From NCBI GenBank assembly GCA_030737875.1, contig CM060922.1, forward strand, positions 227,089,835-227,153,834: a stretch of 64,000 nucleotides of DNA, in the 5' to 3' direction. The notes beneath the pieces were generated by a model, which saw only the letters and a list, made by a program, of their open reading frames with translations, searched no databases and was not told the origin of the DNA. The position numbers and the translations under genes were made by a program. This DNA is from Allium sativum (Eukaryota; Streptophyta; Magnoliopsida; Asparagales; Amaryllidaceae). Shown here piece after piece: positions 46,529 to 58,800 of this stretch (position 1 is its first letter; every line of letters starts with the position of its first letter).

Positions 46529-48526
46529 AGCTGAAACGACCCGAACTTCCCCGGTAAGGAAAGCCCGGATAGAGTTGAGGACAAAACACACCGGAACGCA
46601 GACGGAAGAACATTTCATTGTGTATTACAACAATTCCATCAGATACAAAAATATACAGAGTATAAATGAATAAAATACATCAGAGATTACAATAAATTAC
46701 AAAGCAGCGGAAAAACAATACAATACACAACTAGAAGAGATATATGGATACAAAGATTTTCGGATATCATTCCAGCTGTAAACAAGGATCCTGTGAATAT
46801 AAATCTGCAAAACCAAAACTACTAGCTGTCCATGTCAAAATAAGTGCACCCAGAGTTTAGGTTAAAACAATAAACTCCAGGTCAGTCATGGGACTGGTGT
46901 GAGAACTAAAACAGTTATTAATCTTTATTTTAAAGTTCGGTAAATCAAAGGACCACGCCGTATAACACAGAACGGGTTTCCTCCCAAGAACACCAGTGCA
47001 TAAAACAACAACGCAATGCTAAATAAAGAAAAATGAAGCTATTATAAGACTCAGGTCCTATCACACAATGCAACGCAAGCCGGGGATAGGGTTTTCCCTT
47101 ATAATAGCCAAACATGCTTAGTACGTTTAAAACAAATCATTTGATACTATTATAAGTGCATTGTGTATAAAACAACTTCAAATCATAAGTATCAATCATA
47201 GACGGCATGGGTACCATATATCATGTCGCCATATTAGTTCTACAATTAAAACTGCAAAATCATGTATTTGGAAATTGGATTTCCATCTGTGGACCGAGGC
47301 AAAAGATAGTCCTCTATCGATTCGAGACTCTCTAGCCCGAGCCTCAGGTCAGAGCTCGAGTGACCCTTGGATCGTCAGGGCCGGTCCACCGATGTTGATT
47401 AAAATTCCTGAGCACTGCGTTTCCCCGCCCTTTGGGGCGTAAGTGAGCTAACAAATGACTCCATCGGCTTCACATAGTCACCGATATATCCGAGGCGCTT
47501 CGCAACAGCAACAACCACATAAGTCAAACTCGTCAGGGCATGAAAAACCAATGACGCCACCTCTAACCAGAAAGAAACGCATGTCCTCCCTGAGGTCCTT
47601 CTCCCGTGTTTGGTTCACACCGGGGTGTGAGGCTCGCGAATCCACGCTGCACAAAGCTGTGCCACACAGGCCGTGCTTTGATCATCAACGACAAGACTTT
47701 GCTTTTCAACAGAAGACTTGATCATTTGCCACTTAGGCATGCCACACAGGCAATTCACTCCGTGCGTTTGATATCCATCAATATATAACCTCTGAGCTCG
47801 TACGTCTCAGAGAAGGGCGTTAAGCAAGAGAATAATTTATTCGCCGCCAAACAGATATATATTTAATAGAAATCAATCACACAGAATAAAATCCCATGTC
47901 AGACACACAGTCCATTTACAAGTTCGTTCTGGGTCTGAACGAAATCGGAGGCACCTAGTACCCCGCATATCCATCGATCTCTAAGTACGTCTGGACGACC
48001 ACTAACTGATTCCCTCCTCTTGGGTGTACGGCCCAATCAAGATCATCAGTAATTATCCAGACGACGTGAAGACCTCCGGTCTTCAACCACCTTCTTCATC
48101 TTCGACTCATCGTCGAATCAGTTATTCAGAATGCGATAAACCCGGTCTTTCCGAATAACTCGCGTATATAATAAACAAGTGTTACATAAACACAACATAC
48201 GACTCATTCCAATCCATCAGTCACTAACCGTAAATTAGCAAGAGAATAATTCCCCAAATATTAACCCAGAAGGCCGAAACCAACACCAGATCAATACCCA
48301 GAAAACCGTCCTTCTTAGCTAACCCACAGTTAGTTTCTAAATTTCACATTCTTAGGGAAAGGTTCCCATTAATTTTATCAAAGATAAATTCTTTTAAATT
48401 TATTCTTTAATCTTCTTTTGAATATCAATTCAAACCAAATTACAGTTTATCCAAACTAGCCGGGATTAACGAACCTTACCGAAGTAATCATTTGTTTTAA
48501 TTTCCCAATTCCAACCTATTCATCCC

Positions 48527-49172
48527 ATGAAGTAAAACTGGTAATACTTCATATCTAACACCACGGTGTTATCGGTAAATTCAATTACCATTTCATGTTC
48601 AAATCTAATTAAAGATTTAACTATCGCCTGAAGCAAAACTGGTAATACTCCATTCTCGATCTTTTCAATCTAATTAAAGATTCGTTTAAACTCCACTTAG
48701 TTTTAATCTTTGACTGGGTTAAAGAATCAGTGTCATTTAAAACACGATTCATAATAAACCCCAAAATCACATCACATTTCAATCAGTCCCTAACCGTAAA
48801 TTAGCTATTGAGCAATTCCCTAAGTATTAACCCCAAAGACCGAAACCAACATCAGATCAATACCCCATAAACCATTCAACTTAACTAAACTCCAGTTAGT
48901 TTCTGATTTTCTTAACTCCTTTGGGTCTAAGAACAGTATTATTGAAGATACCGTTCACGACAACCCAAAATCACATTCCACTAATTATCGGGTTAAAGAA
49001 CAAGTGTTATTTAAAACACTGTTCACGATAAACCCAAAAATGAATACCAATTCAATTCCAATTAAATATTATTTAATTGGTACACTTCATTAAATCTAAA
49101 TAAAAAGATTTAATCTTTTTCTCAACTGGGCTTAAAAACAGTGTTAATGAAGACACCATCCATGACAAACCC
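48527..49172 (-). other. Hairpin string in element A 5' LTR
   Basis: Paired hairpins 48527-48552 and 48629-48651; nested modules 48716-48761, 48990-49035 and 49128-49172. Confidence 0.7.
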
Positions 49173-51559
49173 AAATCACATTTGATATTCATTACAAGGC
49201 TCTAAATAGAAAATATACCGGCTTATATTCAATATCAAATTCTACGACCAACAAATATCGTATTGGAAATAAAGATATTAATATATCTTTCAAATTCCCA
49301 TAACAATATCTGTATCATCACGAAATCCAACATCGAAATATTCCGAAGACAATTTCGATTCAAATCCTTCCAATATAATTATTGGAAATTATGGTTATTT
49401 ACAAAACCATTTCAAATCCAATTTATTTATTTAAAAATAAATAGAATTATAATTCTAGTTCAAAACTAGTTCATTTTGATAAAAATCTATTTTTATCTTT
49501 TCAAGTATGTAGTTTTTCATCCCAATTCTTCCCAAATCATTTCTTATGATTCGACACAAAATATGGATATTTTTAATAAATTTATCAAGGCCCGTACAGT
49601 CGATTTCCATCAACGGCCATCGAACTGCACTTACAACGACCTTTTCCAAATTTGATTTGGACATAATTCCAAATCCAACCGTTAGATTTCCAATTTCTAA
49701 TATTCGTTAGAAAGCTCTTTTCGATACGAACTCAACGGTTCCGGTTTTAGGAGAATCCGACGGTCGGATCTCCCGCAATATCCGTTTGAAGTCAATGGCC
49801 GAAATTCGCGATCTGTCGCGGCGCGGCGCGTTCTATTCAGGCCATTATATTATATATATAATACACATAATATATACCTCATCGATTTCCTTTTAAAACT
49901 TATTTTATAAATCGTTTTAAATTCATTTTCAAAACGATTTCAACTTCATTTCAAATTCAAATCAAAATTGAATTTTTTTTCTTTTCCCTATAGATTCGTT
50001 TTAAATTCATTTCAAATTTATTTCAATTCAATTTCAATTTAATTTGAATTTCAATTCATTTCAAGTAAATTCGAATTTCAAATCTATTCAATTTAATTCG
50101 AATTCATTTTCTATTCAATTCAATTTCAATTCGATTTGAATTCTATTCAGTTCAATTTCTAAAATATTCGATTATTGAAATCTCTTTTCAATATTCATTT
50201 AAAAATTAATAAAATCGATATTAATATCGTTCACGTCAAAATGACGTCAATCTAATCAAAATGGCTTCATATATTTCTATTTTCAAATATTCTATTTTAA
50301 AACTGGAATGAGGCCTAATCAATTACCATAGATTTTATTTCTATGGACTTCCATACAACGCATGTATATATCAACAACGACAAATAATCAACCATCATCC
50401 AAAGTGCATTCTACACTGTATAAGCATCAAATATAAATATTCAACGCTTATAACATTCTGTCAATCAATCGATTGACATACAACTAATTATTGGGAATTG
50501 TGTATGTCATATATCATCCCAATACCCGTGTGGGGTTTCAGTCAATCAAACACAGATTTTATTTGTGTAATTGGGCGATGTGTAAAATTTATCGTCCTAA
50601 TCAATATCAGCCAAATGTGTGTATATAAACAAATCGTCCAATTCGTTTATAAATATTTATTTTATATAGACGTTAAAAATTATATTTTTAACTATAAAAT
50701 ATTTTCCACTATAAAATATTTCATTTCATTTCACATCACATCACACAATCAACTACACATCAAAATCAAACAAACAAGCATACAAGCCGTCCATGGTCTG
50801 TGGACGATGGGTGTCGGGTGCTACTAAACACCGTCTGCATCCTAGTATATATTACAACTAGAAAATAAATAAAAGGTGAGGAGTTCTCACCTTTGGTTTC
50901 CACTCCTCCACTCTTTATTTCTGAACGGTTCAGATTCTGTTCAAAATTCCAACGCAATCCCTTCCTGCTGTTCAAAATAAAATTACATTTTTAATATGAT
51001 ATTTATATTAAAAATCACATTTTCATATCGCTACTTATATAAAAAGTCATATTTTTATAATGATATGTAATGTATAAAAATCCAACCTTTCTAACAATAA
51101 AAATCAAATCTTTCCCTAAGCAAAACACTTATCTTTTCTTGTATGGTATATATATAATCTCATTTTTATTTCCATACTATATTTATAAAAATTCATAATT
51201 TTATACACGTTACTACATATAATAAGAACTTATTTTATTTACTTACAAGAATTTATTTATTTTTAAAACAAACTATTTTTTATTTTATTTTTAAAACAAT
51301 GCTTTATTTATATTTTTAAAACAATTCTTTTTCGTTTTCTATTCATTTATACTTCATATTTTAAAGCTGTGATATTTATAAATAATTTCATATTTTAAAG
51401 CTATTTTTTATTCTATTTTCAGATTTTTAAAGCTATGTTTTTATTCTATTTTCAGATTTTTAATACACTAAAGAAAATAGTTTTAATTAACTAAAGGAAC
51501 CAGTTTTAGTGAAAAGAAAAATTAGTTTTTATAGTAACATCAATCTTTGAAATTAAAAT

Positions 51560-51686
51560 ACTTACATTCTCGTTCGTCGGAGACAAGAAGGGGGGATTCC
51601 CTTCGCTGTCGGAGGTCTGTCGGAGGTAGGGGGTTGGAAGGTGGGGCGCGGCTGTTGGCGGGCTCAGATGGTGGGCGGCTTGGGGA
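51560..51686 (-). promoter_or_regulatory. Truncated G-rich leader with GTAAGT (element A 5' LTR)
   Basis: GTAAGT is the complement of 51560-51565. Only the first part of the G-rich leader remains before the deletion junction, so the 5' LTR has lost most of its leader and part of what lies upstream on the minus strand. Confidence 0.4.
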
Positions 51687-51716
51687 AAATCGATCTCCAA
51701 ATACTTACATTCTCGT
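51686..51716. other. Deletion junction with filler DNA
   Basis: Between the last leader base and the resumed LTR (TTTTCTTATGCCACGC) stand about 30 extra bases ending AAATACTTACATTCTCG. That string also occurs about 130 bases to the left at 51555-51572, so it looks like filler copied during end joining. Confidence 0.75.
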
Positions 51717-52237
51717 TTTCTTATGCCACGCTTACATATTGATTCAAAAAATTATGAATTTTGAAACCTAGCCATAATTTGACATCCCGGATCGAACAAA
51801 AGTGGTTTTGTCGAAAACCGAGGTCGTTTGCAAAATTTCCATTTATAAGGGGCTTTTATATATATTAATATATATAGAAATTCCACAGCGACTTTTCCGA
51901 ATTTTAAACTGGACATATCTTTCAACTTCTAAGGTGAAATCTGAGTTTCTTAGTTTCGTTAGAAAGTTTTGATTAAAAAGATTTAGATATTTCTTGTTTC
52001 GTTCAAATCCGATTTAATTTGAATCCTGTATATTCATTTGAAATTCGAAATCGAAATTTCGAACTGCAGGGCCATTTCAGGCTTGAATTATAATTAAAAT
52101 AAAATTATTCGTTTTAACTTCGTCGAAAATAAATTTTCCATCGTTATTATTTAAAATAATTAATTTTAATTAATCAAAATTCGCTAAAATTGCCAAAATA
52201 AAAATTTTAAATTGGCTCGCATTTCCGGGTTATTATA

Positions 52238-52242
52238 GTTAT
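52238..52242. repeat. Target duplication of element A, right (GTTAT)
   Basis: Partner of GATAT at 39226-39230; sequence then continues TGTTATGGGAATTTG as in intact LTRs. Confidence 0.75.
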
Positions 52243-54906
52243 TGTTATGGGAATTTGAAAGATATATTTATATCGTTATTTCCAATACGATATTTGTTGG
52301 TCGTAGAATTTGATATTGAATATAAGCCAATATATTTTCTATTCAAAGCCTTGTATTTAATTTCAAATGGGGATTGGGTTTGTTGTGAATAGTGTTTTGA
52401 TGACATTCGTTCTTTAACCCGATTTACAGTGAAATGTAATTTGGAATTTATCAATCTTTTGTTAAGATTTAAAGGAGATTTTCCAAAGTAAAATTTTCCA
52501 ATTTAATAAAATAAATTGGAATAGAATGGAATTCGATTTGGTAATAATCGAAGTGAATTTCTGTGGAGGAAGACAACTAATATATCTAGAATTTAAAAGG
52601 CTTTGTCATTATTCCATTTATATTATTAATCGGATATGGAAGTTTATATCGATCATATATATCGATTTGTTTTCCATGAAGATTCCATTGTAAATGGAAC
52701 GTGATTTTCTGTTTATCGTGAACCGTGTTTCAAATGACATTGGTTCTTTAACCCAGTTAAAGACAGTATATGATTTCCCAAGTTAAACAATCATTAATAT
52801 TGATTTTTGGGAAGATTAAAACCAAGTGGAGTTTTAATGAATCTTTAATTAGATTGAAATGATCGAGATTGGAGTATCATCACTTTTGCTCCAGGCGATA
52901 GTTAAATCTTTAATTAGATTTGAACGTAAAATGGTAATTGAATTTACCGATAACACCGTGGTGTTAGATATGGAGTATTACCAGTTTTACTTCATGGGAT
53001 GAATAGGTTGGGATTGAGAAATTAAAATAAATGATTACTTCGGTGTGGTTCGCTAATCCCGACTAGTTTGAATTGATATTCAAAAGAAGATTAAAGAATA
53101 AATTTATAGAATTTATCTTTGATAAAATTAATGGGAACCTTTCCCAAAGTATAAGACTATTTGAATAAAAGAACATTCTGAATTGGAATGAGGCATTGTT
53201 GTGTTTGTGTAACACTTGTTTATTATATACGCGAGTTATTCAGAAAGATCGGGTTTATCCCATTCTGAATAACCGATTCGACGATGTGTCGAGGATGAAG
53301 ACGGTGGTCGAAGACCAGAGGTCTTCAACATTGTTTGGATAATTACTGATGATCTTGATTGGGATGTACACCCAAGAGGTGGGAATCAGTTGGTAATCGT
53401 CCAGACGTACTTGGAGATCGATGGATATGCGAGGTACAATGTGCCTCCGGTTTCGTTCAGACGCAGAACGAACTTGTAAATGGACTGTGTGTCTGACATT
53501 GGATTTTATTCTATGTGATTGATTTCTATTAAATATATATCTGTTTGGCGGCGGAGAATTTATTCTCATGCTTAACGCCCTTCTCTGAGACGTACGAGCA
53601 TAGAGGTTATATATTGATGGATATCAATCGCATGGAGTGAACTGCCTTAGTGGCATGCCAAAGTGGAAAATGATCAAGGCTTTTGTTGAAAAGTAAAGTC
53701 TTGTGGTGGATGATCAAAGCATGGCCCGTGTGACATAGCTTTGTGTAGCATTAATTCGCGAGCCTCACACCCCGGTTGTGAACCAGAAACGGGAGAGGAC
53801 ATCAGGGAGGACATGTGTTTCTTTCTAGTTAGAAGTGGCATCAGTGGTTTGACATGCCCTGACAAGTTTGACTTATGTGGTTGTTGGGTAGCGAGGCACC
53901 TCAGATATATCGGTGACTGTGTGGAGCCGATGGAGTCATAGGACTCATTTACGCCCCTAAAGGACGGGGAAACGCAGTGTTCAGGCATTTTAATCCACAT
54001 CGGTGGACCGGCCCTGACGATCCAAAGTCTTGACTGAGTACTTGCCTGAGGGGCGGACTAGAGGCTCTCGAATTCGGTGAGGACTATCTTTTGCCTCGGT
54101 TCACAGATGGAAATCCAATTTCCAATACGTGACTTTGCGGTTTTGATTGTAGAGCCTAGTATGGCGACATAGTGGTCTAGGGCATTTATGGCGTCTATGA
54201 TTGATACTTATGATTGAAATTGTTTTTGACACTATACACTTATAGTAATAAAAAAAGATGAAATTTCACGTACCAAGCATTCTTGGCCATTATAAGGTAG
54301 AAACCCTATCCTCTGGCTTGCGTTGCATTGTGTTATGGGACCTGGGTCTTATAATAGCTTCGTTGTTCTTTATTTTGGTTTGCGCTGTTGTTTTATGCAC
54401 TGGTATTCTTGGGAGGAAACCCGTTCCGTGTTATACAACGTGGTCCCTTGATTTACCTAACTTTAAAATAAAGACTAATAACTGTTTTAGTTCTCATACC
54501 AGTTACATGTCTGGCCTGGAGTTTATTGTTTTAACCTAAACTCTGGGTGCCCTTATTTTTGACATGGGCAGCTTGTAGTTTTGGTTTTGCAGATTTATAT
54601 TCACAGGATCCTGGTTTACAGCTGGAATGATATCCAGAAAGCTCTGTATCTGTATAATCTTTTACGTCGTGGTTTGTATTATTTTCCGCTGCATTGTAAT
54701 TTTTAAATCTATGATATTTATCGAATGTGTAATATTTATTCATACTCTGTATATCTTTGTATTCTGATGGAATTGTTGTAATAAGCAATGAAATGTTCTT
54801 CTGTTTGCGTTCCAATTTGTCGTGTTCTCAAAACAATCAGTGGTTTCGAACAGTCTTAGTCGGTTTAGCGACCGACTCGGATCAAGCAAAATTCCAAGTT
54901 GTTACA
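52243..54906 (+). repeat. Solo LTR C, second part
   Basis: Continues the plus-strand LTR from the point where A entered and runs to its end GTTGTTACA. The last 70 bases are unusually diverged from the other copies. No gene seen; frames at 53674-54000 and 54258-54539 are LTR sequence. Confidence 0.85.
52376..52995 (+). other. Hairpin string in solo LTR C
   Basis: Nested modules 52376-52420 and 52711-52753; paired hairpins 52871-52892 and 52970-52995. The last has stem ATGGAGTA/TACTTCAT, with one G-T pair where other copies have A-T or G-C. Confidence 0.7.
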
Positions 54907-56921
54907 ATTCTCTTTGATTTTTATTATAAAATCGATAAACAAATCCATTCGAGTTAAAAATGGCGCATATACTTAATTCGACTTCATATATTTCAACATT
55001 TTCGTGTCCATCCAAAATCGTACATCAAATTCATATTTTGATTATTTAGTGAATATTATTTAAAAATATTCGTTTATTAATTTAATTCTTCGCTAAATAT
55101 TATTTTAAAATATTTGTTATTTTCAAATATTCTTTATTTTAAAATATTCTTTATTTCTGAATCGGAATGCGACTCAATCAATTACCATGTAATCTCAGTA
55201 ATATAGATTTCATACATCGTATGTATACAACTACAATGACAAATAATCATTTAACATTCAAGCATCGTCTAGAGTGCAATTTACAACTGTATAAGCATTA
55301 AAATAAATAAATAATGCTCATCACAGCCTGTCAACCCATCGATTGAAATACAGCAAAATATTGGAATTAATGTATTCCAAATATCATCCCAATACCCGTT
55401 TGGGGTATTCAAACAACACATCAATTTAAATAAATCGTTGGTTAATAAATTTAACTAATTCCAATTCAGTTTGAATTATTTTCCTATTTAACCAATTTTC
55501 ACTGTTTAAATTATAAATGGATATTTATAATTTTATTTCAACTACCACATTAATGTTAACATTACTTTTAATATGTAAAACATTTCAACATCACAAACAA
55601 TACACAATATAGTCAATTAAATCATCCAAGGTCTGTGGATGAGGGAGTTGAGCTAACAGGCACTGTATACAATTTATAATGATTAAAACTGATAAAAATC
55701 TATGCTGGCAATTATATATATTTTTATACATGAATACAATTACATGATAAAATAATTTTTAGTGAGAAGGAGTTCTCACTTTGGTTTCCACTCCGTCAAT
55801 CTTTATTAGAAGATATCTGTACTTTCTGGGTTTAAATTCACCTCAAAATCTAATTTGCTCTGTTCTGGTTCTGGTCAGTTCCACTATGTAGATGTTGTCG
55901 TTGTGATTCCAACGAACTTCGTTTCGTAAAATTCTAATTCAGTTTGGACAAAATACAAGGTTTTAAACATTTAATTTCTTAAATTTGGATAATTAAATAA
56001 TAAATTTAATTAAATCTCTCTTAACCCTTAATTACAAAGATCAGGCCGTCGATTTATCTTCTTCGTCAACTTCCAGGTATACTCGAAAAAATTGTACCCA
56101 GCTTTCAACCTTTAGGGCTTCACGTCGTCCCCGATCCACTACGCCGGACCAAGAACGGAGTGCTCCACCTCGAAGCGGATGACGTTGCCTACCGCCACCC
56201 TGAAACACCTCAAACTCGGTGCCTGCCTCGCTCCAGAAATCTGCTTGAAAGGCGGCGCCTCCGAGGCCGAAAATCAAACCAATCACCTGACAAAAAACGA
56301 TCACGCCCACATGAAATTGAAGAGCCCACGAAGTACTATGATTTTCGTTTTATATATTTTGATTGAAATCAAGTGGACTTAGAGAGATTGAAGCTTAATT
56401 TTTTAATGAAATCGGTCGTTCAAGGAAAGAAGGCAGCGGCTTCCCCTGTTTGACCGTGCTGAGAATAATGAGGGGTTTGACCCTCTCTTTTGACCTATAT
56501 AGTTTATAATTAATATTAATTCTCTAATTGGTAATTTTTTGTTCGAACTCCAAATCAAACCCAATGACTGTCACTCCGAGCTAAATACCCTCATTCCGGA
56601 CACAATGGAATATGTTTCGTAAGCCAATTCGACAGTTTCGATCAGTTTTTGTCAAAATTAAAGTATAAATCAATATATATTGAATCTGAACGCATATTTT
56701 AATTTTATGGGCCACATTCCGACTCCAGAAACTATAGAAAAATATATCTAGCTATGTTTTGATGATACGGTCCTAACAAAACTAATTTCAACGAATTTGG
56801 AGATCGTTTGAAAAATAGCCCCTTTTCTGGTCGATTCAATTTAAACTATATTGACAAAACACGTTTAAATTTACCATGCTCACATATTAATTCCAAAAAA
56901 AATGAAATTTGAAACCTAATA
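54907..56921 (-). repeat. Element B 5' LTR, second part
   Basis: Begins with the right ATTCT duplication (54907-54911) and continues B's LTR to 56921, where copy D enters. It contains the hairpin CATCCA-AGGTCTG-TGGATG (55623-55641) and the B-type leader (56040-56330). An 89-residue minus-strand frame (56310-56041) lies in this leader but is broken in the sister LTR, so it is not taken as a gene. Confidence 0.8.
56917..56921. repeat. Possible target duplication of copy D (TAATA)
   Basis: Five bases before D; the partner lies outside the window. Confidence 0.3.
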
Positions 56922-58800
56922 TATAAGGACCTGTTACTTCCCCAGTAAGGAAAGAGCGGATACTTTGAGGACAAGCCACATCGGAACACAAACAGAAGAA
57001 CATTTCATTGTTAATTACAACAATTCCATCAGAATACAAGAATATCATAGAGTATAAATAAATATTACACAGAAAATATCAGAGATTACAATACATTACA
57101 TAGCTGCGGAAAAATAATACAAAACACAAATGAAAGTAATACACGGATAAAGAGCTTTTCGAGTATCGTTCCAGCTGTAAACCAGGTTCCTGTGAATATA
57201 AATCTGCAAAACCAAAACTACTAGCTGCCCGTGTCAAAATAAGGGCACCCAGAGTTTAGGTTAAAACAATAAACTCCAGGTCAGTCATGTGACTGGTGTG
57301 AGAACTAAAACAGTTATTAATCTTTATTTGAAAGTTAGGTAAATCAAGAGACCACGCTGTATAACACGGAACGAGTTTCCTCCCAATAATACGGTTGCAA
57401 ATAACAAAACAGCGCAACGCTTTTTGGAAAAATGAAGCTATTATAAGACCCAGGTCCCATCACACAATGCAACGCAAGCCGGAGGGTAGGGTTTTCCCTT
57501 ATAATAGCCAAACATGCTTGGTACGTTAAAAACAAATCATTTGATATTATTATAAGTGTATAGTGTCAAAATAATTTCAATCATAAATATCAATCATAGA
57601 CGGCATGGGTACCATATATCATGTCACCATACTAGGCTCTACAATCAAAAACCGCAAAGTCACGCATTTGGAGATTGATTTCCATCTATGAACCGAGGCA
57701 AGGGATCGTCCTCTACCGATTTGAGACGCTCTAGCCCGTGTCTCAGGATCAGAGCTTGAGTGACCCTCGGATCGTTAGGGCCAGTCCACCGATGTGGATT
57801 AGAATGCATGAACACTGCGTTTTCCCACCTTTGGGGTGTCAATGAGCCAAATGACTCCATCGGCTCCACACAGTTACTGATATATCCGAGGCGCCTCGAA
57901 ACAGCAACAACCACACAGGTGAAAATAATATAAATGTAAGGGCTGGTAGGTCACTGACACCACCCTAGCAAGAAGGAAACGCATGCCCTCCCTGAGGTTC
58001 TCTCTCATTTTTGGTTCACAACCGGAATGTGTGGCTCGCGAACCAATGCTACACAAAGCTATGCCATACAGGCCGTGCTTTGATCATCAACCACAAGACT
58101 CGGCTTTTCAACAGAAGCCTTGATCATATTGTCACATAGGCATGCCACACAGACAATTCATTCCATGCGTTTGTTATCCAGCGATATATAACCTCTGAGC
58201 TCGTACGTCTCAGAGAAGGGCGTTAAGCAAGAGAATAAATTCTCCGCTGCCAAACAGATATATATTTAATAGAAATCAATCACACAGAATAAAATCCAAT
58301 GTCAGACACACAGTCCATATACAAGTCCGTTCTGGGTCTGAACGAAACCGGAGGCACCTTGTACCTCGCATAACCATCGATCTCCAGGTACGTCTGGACG
58401 ATCACCAATTGATTCCCTCCTCTTGGGTGTACAGCCCAATCAAGATCATCAGTAATCACCCAGCCGATGTGAAGACCACCGATCTTCAACCACTGTCTTC
58501 ATCCTCGACACCACGTCGAATCAGTTATTCAGAATGGGATAAACCCGGTCTTTCTGAATAACTCGCGTATATAATAAACAAGTGTTACACAAACACAACA
58601 TACGCCTCATTCCAATTCAGAATATTCCTTTATTCAAATATTCTCATACTTTGGGAAAGGTTCCCATTAATTTTATCAAAGATAAATTCTTTAAATTTAT
58701 TCTTTAATCTTCTTTGAATATCAATTCAAACTAGTCGGGATTAGCGAACCGCACCGAAGTAATCATTTATTTTATTTCCCAATCCCATCCTATTCATCCC

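Larger units (their letters stand above)
45500..46530 (-). other. Element A internal region (non-coding)
   Basis: 1,031 bp. It starts with the polypurine tract (complement of 45500-45513, AGGTTGGGGAGAT) and the relic TTTTCGAGGACGAAAAG. The other end has a primer-site remnant TGGTATCC (complement of 46521-46528). Blocks shared with B's internal region are at 45640-45665, 45820-45885, 46101-46120 and 46490-46515. No reading frame is conserved between A and B here. Confidence 0.8.
39231..52237 (-). mobile_element. Element A: complete giant-LTR, non-coding retrotransposon (13.0 kb)
   Basis: The left LTR (6,269 bp) and right LTR (5,707 bp) surround only 1,031 bp. A primer site, polypurine tract and target duplication are all present, so this is one element and not a tandem duplication. 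No gag, pol or other protein is recognisable. The proportions go beyond the usual LARD layout (LTRs about 4.5 kb, core about 3.5 kb). By eye about 18 differences in the first 350 LTR bases give near 5% divergence. It lies in solo LTR C in the opposite direction. Movement must have used proteins of another element. Confidence 0.88.
46531..52237 (-). repeat. Element A 5' LTR
   Basis: TGAAACGACCC to GGTTATTATA (expected TTACA, one change). Colinear with the 3' LTR except for a deletion of about 0.6 kb after 51686. No genes; frames at 47161-47442 and 47455-47721 match those of the left LTR. Confidence 0.9.
35695..54906 (+). mobile_element. Solo LTR C (6.2 kb), split by element A
   Basis: The LTR reads on the plus strand from TGTAATAACCCGG (35695) to GTTGTTACA (54906). 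Taking out element A and its duplicated target leaves about 6.2 kb of LTR bounded directly by ATTCT on both sides, with no internal region. That is the product expected from recombination between the two LTRs of a former full element. Confidence 0.88.
10908..56921 (-). mobile_element. Element B: giant-LTR non-coding retrotransposon, multiply interrupted
   Basis: B's parts in order are: 3' LTR (10908-16662 plus 30494-30858), internal region (30859-32046), 5' LTR (32047-35694 plus 54907-56921, with the last 0.4 kb displaced beyond the window). Between them lie the Tat element, solo LTR C with element A inside, and copy D. Without insertions the LTR is about 6.1 kb. A primer site and a polypurine tract fit minus-strand transcription. 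The two LTRs differ at about 11% in the first 230 bases by eye, so this is the oldest insertion after the LINE. No gag or pol sequence is present. Confidence 0.8.

Noticed and set aside
39231..52237. Simple tandem duplication of a 6-kb repeat instead of an LTR element
   Set aside because: Primer site, polypurine tract, TG/CA-type ends and a target duplication in an independently known LTR sequence all fit an integrated element.
56041..56310. 89-residue frame in B's leader
   Set aside because: The sister LTR (15720-15990) has stops in the same reading, so it is not kept.
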